A stretch of DNA of 53,988 nucleotides from Candolleomyces eurysporus. Its lineage: Eukaryota; Basidiomycota; Agaricomycetes; Agaricales; Psathyrellaceae. How positions within the stretch are numbered: position 1 is the first letter of the stretch; each line of letters begins with the position of its first letter. Of this stretch, positions 45,550 to 53,988 are shown piece by piece. The stretch is from the NCBI GenBank assembly GCA_027579435.1, contig JANBPK010001233.1:1-53988 (forward strand), given 5' to 3'. Position numbers and translations under genes: made by a program. The notes beneath the pieces were generated by a model. It was given only the letters and a program-made list of their open reading frames with translations. It ran no database searches and was not told where the DNA came from.

Positions 45550-46841
45550 ATGCCCCAAGACTTGCCAGATGAAATACTGGACTATATCCTGGACTACCTC
45601 CACGATGATCCTAAAATGCTCCACGTCTGTAGCCTCGTCCACCGATCGTGGCTTCCAACAACCAGATACCATCTCTTCAACCCTTCAATCATCTGTCAAT
45701 GCCGCACCTACTGGAGCTCGGAAGTAGGGAACGTGAGGAAACTTCTTGACCTGGTCAGTTCTCCGCACTGTACCATCCTCCCTGCCATAGAAGATGTTAT
45801 TCTCTTCTTTGGGTCAAGCAAAGGGCCTAGCCTCCTCAAGGAAGCGATTGGGATACTCTCTAAAACGCCATCTCTCAAGAAAGTCGTATTCGTGGATTGC
45901 AGACCGATCCCAATTGCTTGGATTGCCCAGGAGATTCCCAACATCCAGGAATTGGTTTATGAAGCGGATTCGCTGAACTGCTCGGTGAAGCAGGATGCCA
46001 TTCCGTTCCTTACGTCCTTCACGCAACTTCGGAGTCTCTCCTTCTATGCGCCGGCCACCACGGACACCGTCCCTATTCCTGCTGGCCCTGTCGGTAACCC
46101 CCTCGCCTTCACCCTGCTACGTACCCTTCGTTTGAATATCTGTCATTCGGATGAGTTTCTGGGGTGGTTATTGGAGTATCATCCGTACATCGCGCTCGAG
46201 ACGCTCGTTCTCTGCATTTATTCTGCGAATCGTGAAGGATGGGAAGGAGTTGATAATTTGAACCGGTTCTTGAAAGCTCGGTCAAAATTGTTGAAGCACC
46301 TTTCTTTGGAGATTTCGCACACTGGAACCGGGATAGTGGCCGACTTGACTGACAAAGGTGCGCTCCCTAGGTCTTTCATTCTCTTACTTCGAGCTGAGGC
46401 TCTTATTGTATACTGCCAGAAACTGCGCTCGATTTGAGCGATTTGAACAACCTCCAATCGCTCGGTTTGAGGCATCACAACATCAACTCGATCTGCGACG
46501 CCTTGGTCCAATTCACGCCGCGCCCTACTTTCCAAATCCTTACCATCGACATCCTGGATGGGAAGCCGGGTTTATTTACGTTCGACAACTGTTACTCGGA
46601 ACTAGCTACTAGACTGGGCACCCTGATCGGAGGTCCAGTATTCAAGAAGGTGCCGACAGTCCATTTGCGAGTCCCCAGACTCTTCCTGGACTCTCCAGAC
46701 CTGGTAGAAGCCCTCACTCATCGCCGGGAGCCCGGCTCAACGCAGATTTCGGCGGTTGATAATGACGGATATATGGTAGACTCGTTGATTACCTTCGTGG
46801 GTCGCATCTTGGGCCGCATAGATCGTTCGCGGTGCTCGTAG
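45550..46841 (+). CDS. F-box protein with leucine-rich region, array member 1
   Basis: Two exons, 45550-46357 and 46420-46841; 409 residues. The F-box is at the start (LPDEILDYILDYLHDDPKMLHVCSLVHRSWL, residues 4-34), followed by repeated Leu-rich stretches (LKKVVFVDCRPI, LRSLSFYAP, LLRTLRLNI, LETLVLCIY, LKHLSLEIS, LQSLGLRHHNI). F-box proteins bind Skp1 and bring substrates to SCF ubiquitin ligases; such families are much expanded in agaricomycetes and the targets are unknown. The intron is in the same place and phase as in member 2. The two proteins are clearly paralogous along their whole length. It sits 420 bases downstream of the channel gene, same strand. Confidence 0.82.
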
Positions 46842-47274
46842 TGAGTTTCTGCCAATCTTGTCTTTGCCTTGCCTGGATGATGGACTTACGATGACCACTC
46901 GCCTTTCTAGGGTTGAAAGGAGATGTAAAGCTAGCTCTTCTTGAATCAGTGATTCCCAATGTACTTGTATTCAGTGAGAGTGTCACATCAGTCTTCTCCT
47001 TCCTGGAGATGTTTTGGACCATAGACTTCTTCATTCTGCCGTCCTCCCTCACTTTGATGTAGTGCTAGTCTGTTGTTTACCATTCTTTTCATGTTGGGCT
47101 CAAGGTGGTGGATGCTCAAATTTCGAAGCTCAATCAAATAGAAAATAGTAATCGTGTAATCAACACAATCACAGTGTCGTTCTCCTCTAGCCGTCGGGAG
47201 TCAAGCTTCCCTTGGGCCTGTTTATGTACATCATTTTTGATGGAGCACTGATGTTATCTCTCTCGTCTACCATC
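46842..47274. repeat. Intergenic unit repeating the channel gene's 3' flank
   Basis: Bases about 46,975-47,270 resemble 45,275-45,549, the 3' flank of the channel gene and promoter of F-box member 1 (shared blocks TTGACCATAGAC-like, GTTGGGCTCAAGG, GCTCAATCAA.TAGAAA). The repeat shows that the duplication unit was promoter plus F-box gene. Confidence 0.7.
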
Positions 47275-48569
47275 ATGCCCCTCGACTTGCCATACGAACT
47301 ACTGGAATGTATCCTGGATTACCTCCACGACGACCCGAAAACGCTGCGCATCTGTAGCCTCGTCCACCGATCGTGGCTTCCAACAACCAGATACCATCTC
47401 TTAAACCCTACAATCATCAGTCAACGCCACGATTTGTGGGACTCGGAAACAGGGAATATAATTGAACTCCTTGACCTGGTCAGTTCTCCGCACTGCACCA
47501 TCCTCGCCGCCATAGAAAATGTTATTTTATTCTTTGCGCCAAGCAAAAATTTCAATTTCCTAAAGGACGCTATTGGGATACTCTCTAAAGCGCCTTCTCT
47601 CAAGAAGCTGGTGTTCCTGGATTGCGGAGCAACCCCGATTACCTGGATAGCCCAGGAGATTCCCAACATCCAGGGATTAGTCTATGAAGCGGGTTCGCTT
47701 GACTCCTCGGTGAAGCAGGATGTGATTTCGTTATTGACGTCCTTCACGCGACTCAGGAGTCTCTCCTTCTATGCGTCGAGGGTGACATACACCGTCCCTA
47801 TTCCTGCTGGCCCTGGGGGTAACCCTCTCGCGTTCACCCTGCTACGCACCCTTCGTTTGAATATTCACTGTTCGGACGAGTTTTTGGGATGGTTGTTGGA
47901 ATACCATTCGTATATCGCGCTCGAGACACTCGTTCTCAGCATTTATTCAGAGAATCACGAAGGATGGGAAAGGGTTGATAATTTGAACCGGTTCTTGAAA
48001 GCTCAATCAAAGTCGTTGAAGCACCTTTCTTTGGAGATCTCGTACACTCATACCAGAAAAGTGGTCGACTTGACTGACAAAGGTGTGCTCTCTAGGTCTT
48101 TCATTCTCTTGCATCGAGCTGATGCTCTCATTGTATACTACCAGAAACTGCGCTTGATTTGAGTGATTTGAACAACCTCCAATCGCTCAGTTTGAGGCAT
48201 CACAACATCAGCTCGATCTGCGATGCCCTGGCTCAATTCACCCCCCCTACTTTCCAGAACCTTACCATCGACATCTTGCGCTGGAAGCTGGGCGTATTTC
48301 CATACCACGACTGTGGCAAATGCAGTCACTCGCAACTAGCTACTAAACTGGGCATCCTGATCGGAGGTCCAGTATTCAAGAGGGTACCGACAGTCCATTT
48401 GCGACTCCGGAAACTCTTCCTGGAATCTCCAGACCTGATGGAAGCGCTCACCCATCATCGGGAGCCCGGCTCGACGCAGCTTTTGGCGGTTGATAGCGAT
48501 GGGTATATGGTGGACTCGATAAATGCCTTGGTGAATCACATCATGAGCCGGACAGATCGTTCACAGTAA
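47275..48569 (+). CDS. F-box protein with leucine-rich region, array member 2
   Basis: Two exons, 47275-48082 and 48145-48569; 410 residues. The first exon has exactly the same length (808 bases) as in member 1. F-box: LPYELLECILDYLHDDPKTLRICSLVHRSWL. Leu-rich blocks match those of member 1 with many substitutions. The second exon differs near its middle (LRWKLGVFPYHDCGKCSHSQ against LDGKPGLFTFDNCYS), where it gains two Cys and a His. The ATG at 47275 is aligned with that of member 1; an ATG 63 bases upstream is in frame but lies in the repeated promoter sequence. Confidence 0.82.
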
Positions 48570-49130
48570 TCATAGTGAGTTCTGCCAATCTTGTCCTTCC
48601 CTTGCCTAGAATGGTGGACTTACGACGACCAATTGCTACTCTAGGATTGAAAGGAATGATACCTGAATATTGAATCAGCAATTCCCAATGTACTTTTATT
48701 CAGTAGAGTGTCACAGTATTGCAGTCTGTGCTGGAGCCTTGTCAACTTAAGCTTCGCCGTTCTGTAGAACCCTGGCTCCTGTTATCTGCCGCAATTTAGA
48801 GTGCTAAGGCTCTGGTCCTTGTCCCGAATCCGAATTCAACCTGAATAATAGAATCCTGCTTAGATAAACGATTGATCAGCCAGTGTGCGTGTAAGTTTCT
48901 ACGGTCAGTACATTCGTCTGACTGCCTGAAAAGGCGATTGACCTTCTCTTCCAGGAACGCAGCAAAACGCCAGGGAGCACGCCCCCTACCACTTCGGACT
49001 CCGCAGATGGGCGACTAGCTATGGGTTTGGTTGGAATTGAAGACACTTCTGGGGTATCATCATATCTTTGTATTGAGTAAGACCCCGGTGTTCTTGTCGC
49101 AACGACGGTCTAAGTTGCTCTTGGTCACTC
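48570..49130. other. Spacer after F-box member 2
   Basis: No gene seen. The stretch about 48,720-48,975 has a diverged counterpart at about 50,325-50,660 (shared CAATTTAGAGTGCTAAGG/CAACTTAGGGTGCTAGGG and GACCTTCTCTTCCAGG-type blocks), so it belongs to the repeating F-box unit. Confidence 0.5.
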
Positions 49131-49694
49131 GCCGCCTCAAAGACCGCTGACAAATACTCGAGTTCTTCTTCAGTAGCACGGCTGGTCATCGACTGGCAAT
49201 CTCCTTGCTGCGTTCTCCTGCAAGTCCATCGGGATATGGACATCATTCCCTCGGACGGCCAGATGCTTCGCAGCGACAGCAGTCATGGAAAAGGTAGTCT
49301 ACGTGTATCATGGCTGACTGGACTGGCTTGCGGTAGTTCCATTCGTCCTGATGGTCGTGACCATATACCATTGGACTGCCTTAATGCTAATATATGCCTC
49401 AGGTACCTCATACTGACATGGCTTGTACTCATATTTGTACTTGCCGGTTATCATCGGTCTTCCTCTGTAGACATTTTGTTTCTGCTGTTTTTGGATCTCC
49501 CTTTGTTTTCGAGAATGTTATTGTTGATCTATTCGGCTCATGGAAGCTAACGAATGATCAATGCAGCACAATCACACTGCTGCGCTCCTCCAGCAGTCGG
49601 GTTGGTAGTTGACCTTCCCTTGGGTCGTTTGTGTACATCATCTCGAGCTCTTTAAATGGAGTCTGAGCACTGATGTATCTCTCTCACCTACCGT
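49131..49694 (+). pseudogene. Duplicated 3' end of the channel gene, non-functional
   Basis: Sequence from about 49,131 matches 44,940-45,549: the last 60 or so codons of the channel tail (shared CAAGTCCATCGGG.TATGGACA and CGGACGGCCA.ATGCTTCGCAGC blocks), its 3' untranslated region and the F-box promoter. It has no upstream exons and carries indels, so it is a passenger in the duplicated F-box unit. Confidence 0.75.
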
Positions 49695-50300
49695 CATGTC
49701 CCACGACTTGCCATATGAAATATATTCATGGACTGCGAAGCAAGCCCGATTATCTGGATTGCCCAGGAGATTCCCAACATCCAGGAATTAGTTTATGAAG
49801 CGGGTCCATATGACTCTGCGGTGAAGCAGGATACGATTCCGTTTATTACGTCCTTCACTCAACTTCGGAGTCTCTCCTTCTACGCCTCGAGGGCAATGTA
49901 CAACGTAAGTTTTCCTACGTTTGAATGTTGGTCGTTCAGAAGAATTTTTGGGGTGGTTGCTGGAGTATCATTCGCATATCGCGGTCGAGACGCTCGTTCT
50001 CAGCATTTTTCTGAGCATCACGAAGGATGAAGAGGTTGATCATTTAAACCGGTTTCTGAGAGCTCAGGGAAGTCGCTGAAGCATCTTTCTTTGGAGTTTT
50101 GTACAGTCGTAGGAAAGAGCTGAGAGCCTCGAGTGGTGTGTCCTCAACCTTTGGTTCAGCTGTCCGCTGCTGTATGATAGAAGCTGCAGTCTTTTTTGAG
50201 CGTTTCTGACGAACCTCCAATCGCTCAGTTTGATGCACCACAACATTAACTCAATCCATGACACTCTGGCCCAATTTACCCCACTCACCTCTGTGTCTTT
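49695..50300 (+). pseudogene. Broken F-box gene, array member 3
   Basis: Begins like members 1 and 2 (MSHDLPYEI), then jumps after nine codons to the sequence corresponding to residue about 113 (MDCEASPIIWIAQEIPNIQELVYEAG), so about 310 bases including most of the F-box are deleted. It continues through TSFTQLRSLSFYAS, loses a further block near 49,910, then shifts frame (a WLLEYH-like region is frame-broken at 49,950). Matches continue to about 50,300 (AACCTCCAATCGCTCAGTTTGA). No intact product is possible. Confidence 0.85.
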
Positions 50301-50339
50301 CCAAAGCCTCACCATTATCCTATCTCCTATTTTTTGCAA

Positions 50340-53300
50340 CTTAGGGTGCTAGGGCCCCGGCCCTTCTCCCCAAATCCCCGATGGTTAATCTTCTGAATAT
50401 TGATACTAACAGACCCAACTTTGCGCGTTAACCCTCCTCGTCCTCGCTTTCGTTGACATGAGAACTCAACCTTGGCCCTTGATAAAATTGATGTTGGTGA
50501 GGCTCTCTGTCGCTGGTATGGGCGAAAATATAGTGCGTGGTCTCCTGGCTCTTAGTCAAATCCGTTAAATTCGTTAATCTTGCCTGGGAGAATGATCGAT
50601 CGGTCAGTTGCGTTGCCCGAATAGGCGCTTAACCTTCTCTTCTAGGCAAATGCTGAGATGGGGCCTGAGACTCAGGACCTGGTTTCCTACGATTTCGGAT
50701 GCAAGTTGCAACTGGCTATGCTATGCTTTCTGAAAATTTGGCTGCAATTAATATTGAAGACGTTTCATGAATATGTTCATCTCTTCATCTACCACTGTTG
50801 TCACAACGACGGTTTGAGTTGTGATATTTTCGGTTCCTGATCACTCGGGCAAACATTGCTGTGGACCTATCGGTGAATAAATTTCTGTACATCCGTGCCT
50901 CCTGTCTACAGTATGAGCACCGCGCTGATCGTCGCATTGAATGGTGCCGGTGCAGCTGATATGTCAATGTGATTAATACCCTCTTTGACGTCTGTCTTGG
51001 AAAAGCTTCAACCGCTTGGAAGACAACTGGATTTTCGCTGCCTCGCAAGGTATTTTCCATTTTCTGCTTTCGTGAAATCGCAAATTATCATAGTGCCGGT
51101 GACGATCCCAGGCTCAGACTCGGGTCCCTCCTTGCTGCGTCCAGCTGAGATGTCGTCGCCCTGCGCAAACACTCCGGGCGAGAGGGTGAAAGCATTTGGA
51201 CAATCTTTGGGCGTGACATCAATGAAAAACCTTAATGAAGCTTGATGTTTGTTAAACAGATCATGATGACTGCATGAACCGGTACGTCGATTGTACACTT
51301 TGGGTAGACTTGGTACTCCAAAGATAGATACCTCCCCCGAGCTGCTGATGAACCACTGATGAATACAGTTTACAATAGAACCATAGACAGACGTCTCCGG
51401 CGTGATCGTGCTCAGTCGGTGAGTATCAGAACGAGGAACTCAAAGAAGGAAGAACATGATCATCTAATCTATACGTATAAACGATAAGGCCGCACAGAAG
51501 GAAAAAGAGGTGCGGGCTAGGGTGGAACTGCGGCGATCGAAGAACTGAGTAGTGGAGGGGTTGTACTATGTACCCACTGTCAAAGCGTCAAACCAAGCTG
51601 GCATGGCACATTAAGTTGGACATGGGTAAATAGAGTGTAAATTTGAAGTGCGATGGGAGTTTACTTGAGACTCTGCTTGGAATTACCTAACTCGTTTTGG
51701 TGTTGAACGGACGAGATGAAAAAGTTGCCGTGATGGACAGACGAAGTTCCATCAGTATTACACAAGAGTTTAGCCCCGCGTTCGAGAGGCTTCTAAGTAC
51801 ATCTACAGTTTCATAATAAATGATCAGATAGTGGGGGTCANTTAGAAGAAGACAAGAGAGCGACAGCCAAGAGAGGGCTGATCTTTCGATTGTTTGTGTG
51901 GAGGGATGCGATGAGTTCGAGGATCGGATTGGTATCAACCCCTAAGTTCGTGGATCCCGTTCGAATAGCATGTTTAAGCTATCCAGAATGGCTTTCGTCC
52001 GATAACCAAGCTTACCGAGTTACCCGGGAGGCGCTAGTAAGATACGGGCAAGGTCAACGAGAATCAACCGGCTCCATACCATATCGTTGCAACTATTCGG
52101 GCCCACAGGATTTGGAGCATTTCGGAGTCTGCAGAGCAAAATCGGGTCGCCTGTATCCAGGACGAAAGAGGCAAAGCGTTACGTTGTGGGGCCCTAGAGG
52201 AGGGGGATACCAGTGCTCCCAGTGTATGTATATATCCAAAGACCAGAGTTTGAATGAGTTTCTCAGGATCAGTACGAGAAGGAGGAGGGTTAGATGAACC
52301 TAAGGACGGGTGACATTTAATTGCAGGGTTGAAAGGAGTCCAGCTCGGATAATCGGCTTGAGTTATGGCACGCAAAGTCCAGAAGCTTGGCAGAGGAAGA
52401 GTTCGCATATTATATCAGAGTTTCAATTGGGAGCATCTACATAGAATTCGAGATCATCGTTGACCTAGAGATGACGACTGTTCCCCGGGAGACATACAGA
52501 CTCCCCGCAAGTGGCTACAAGTGGGCCCTTCTTGAGCCTTTCGAGAAGTCGATAGGCGTGTATGGCTGTGGGACCAAGGAACAGACGAGCACAAGTGAAC
52601 CAGGTCGATTGCCGTACAGGTGGGAGACGCCGTCAGGGTTCTCAAGGAGCGGGAACACGTGTATTACCTTGCCGAGCTCCCCGCACGGACCATCACCGAA
52701 ACAGGTTACGGCCCTCCTTGCGCCAAGGGCGAAAGAAAGAGAACAAGAGACCAGGGGCAAACAGACTCTATTCTGCCATGTTGGGATTGCTGTGAATGGC
52801 CAAGTCAAGGTATGTTCCAAAAAANTTCTTACGGAGCATAGACGAGGAAGGGATCAAGCAAGCACCCTGTCCTCCTTGAGCCAGTGCGGCTTACAGTGAC
52901 CGAGTTGCACGTTTGTTTTCGTTCGGGTGGAATGGAGCTTAAACATAAGGGGAGATGCCAAAGAAGACCCTTACGCCAGGTGAATTGTGTATGCCAATTG
53001 CGGCGGCGCGATTACAATTGCTCTGAGGAATTGACTCGGAAAAAGGAATCTATAAGTCGGGAACTTGAAATAGATTCGGACTCAAAGAATGTACCTCTTG
53101 ACATTGTCGAGTATGAAATGGACGAGCAAGGGAGATTCGAGAGTCTAAATATTGTCTCGCGCGGATCGACATACTGTATTTCGAGGCGAGGGCAAACATG
53201 ACATGTGTCCATCACGGAAGCAGGTCCGGAGGCAATTTTTACCTGGTTATCGCGCGCAGCTGGTGCAACACTGGGTCGATAAGAGGGAGGGGGAGATAAC

Positions 53301-53855
53301 GCAGCGCCAGAACAGAACGATAAGTCGAGAGCGGCGCACGCGATCCGACGCGCAGCTGCGAAAACATGGGCCCGAGACACTGCCAAAAAGCGGAAGTCGA
53401 GGCGTGTCCAAGCAAGTACTCTGAATCAGGGGCGTCACGCCATGCCGGAATGTGGACGAACCAAAGGGTTTGAATTGCCTTGTCGTAATTACAACTGGGC
53501 GGATGCCGCGCGTTTCTGGATGTTTCTCGCAAGGCTGCGCGAGTGCGTGGTGGTAGCACGAGGCTGCTGGGCGTGGACATTCCACGAGTTTTGGCCGGTG
53601 TAACGCCAGGGGCCGCTGCTATGTGGGGACTGTGGGGAGCGGGACCAGATGTGAACCAGGTCGGACTTGGATGATTAGATCAGGGCGTTGATGATATTTT
53701 TTATTTGTCGGTTCTAAGAAGGCAGGTAAGTCCGGACAACCCTGAGAGTTTGCCGTTCAAGTCCTCTTCTTCAACCTCCACCTTCTCCCTTTCTCTCCCA
53801 ACCCTTAGACTCTAATCTATTACTCCTACATAGCTCCCTTATAATCCCCAGTCCA
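50340..53855. other. 3.5 kb without a recognised gene
   Basis: The first part (50,325-50,830) is a diverged copy of the spacer at 48,720-49,130. From 51,000 on, open frames of 80-170 codons occur on both strands (for example 52,387-52,899 plus, 52,064-52,408 minus) but none shows family motifs, and Ns at 51,841 and 52,825 disturb two of them. The last 100 bases are CT-rich and look like the promoter and leader of the gene at the window edge. Confidence 0.5.
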
Positions 53856-53988
53856 ATGGCAAAGCAACCACCCGCTCTTTCCATGTCCTCGCTCATCGCC
53901 AACGACGCCCCCCTCCTCTCCCCCGTTGCGATGGGCGACTCCTGGGACCAGGCAGATTCCTTCTCCTACCCCTACTACATGCCCCTCA
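53856..53988 (+). CDS. Start of an unidentified gene, cut by the window edge
   Basis: An open frame of 44 codons runs off the right edge from an ATG preceded by a CT-rich leader (from about 53,770), typical of basidiomycete promoters. The visible protein is Ser/Pro/Asp-rich (MAKQPPALSMSSLIANDAPL) and then Tyr-rich (SYPYYMP). This could be the disordered start of a regulatory protein, but no function can be assigned. Confidence 0.55.
   Translation, partial: MAKQPPALSMSSLIANDAPLLSPVAMGDSWDQADSFSYPYYMPL

Noticed and set aside
52387..52899. 170-codon plus-strand ORF in the gene-poor right part
   Set aside because: Contains an N, has no recognisable motif, and overlapping frames on the other strand are equally long; insufficient support.
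1..53988. CRISPR arrays, bacterial operons, phage or plasmid features
   Set aside because: The window is intron-rich fungal nuclear DNA; no spaced direct repeats or prokaryotic gene organisation were seen.

Overview
The window is nuclear DNA of a basidiomycete fungus, most likely an agaricomycete. The genes are dense and cut by many introns of about 50-65 bases with GT-AG ends and TACTAAC/CTGAC-like branch points. The protein set is fungal: Mpe1, eL33, an O-fucosyltransferase-like protein, a Csc1-type channel and F-box/LRR families. Models below were assembled by hand by joining exons so that phase is kept and the family's conserved blocks line up; all names rest on family recognition, not on a database search.

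Left part (1-8,982): the start of an unidentified minus-strand gene, a BAG co-chaperone, a membrane-anchored O-fucosyltransferase-like protein, a membrane-anchored glutaredoxin-fold protein without its catalytic cysteine, and Mpe1/RBBP6 of the polyadenylation machinery.

Middle (about 9,050-29,140): a tandem segmental duplication. Copy 1 (about 9,050-20,440) carries two major-facilitator transporters of the Dal5/Tna1-like anion:cation symporter type (A intact, B with one apparent 1-base frameshift) and about 5 kb of degraded sequence. Copy 2 (about 20,535-29,143) has an intact sister of A (called C), the same degraded sequence, and a deletion that removes exactly gene B. A short inverted-repeat element occurs once in copy 1 and twice in copy 2.

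Right of the duplication (29,851-40,748) is a run of housekeeping genes: nicotinamide/nicotinate mononucleotide adenylyltransferase, a family X DNA polymerase, mitochondrial glutaryl-CoA dehydrogenase, ribosomal protein eL33, a probable mitochondrial protein, a DUF1279-like mitochondrial membrane protein and an NFKBIL1-like protein. The NAD-synthesis gene beside a cluster of Tna1-like transporters suggests, but does not prove, a shared role in pyridine uptake.

Far right (41,022-53,988): a 1,145-residue Csc1/OSCA-type channel followed by a tandem F-box/LRR array, two intact copies and one wreck. The intergenic units carry pieces of the channel gene's 3' end. Then come 3.5 kb without a recognisable gene and the start of a new gene at the edge.

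Several single N characters, mostly beside homopolymers, are extra bases. Dropping them restores four independent reading frames.
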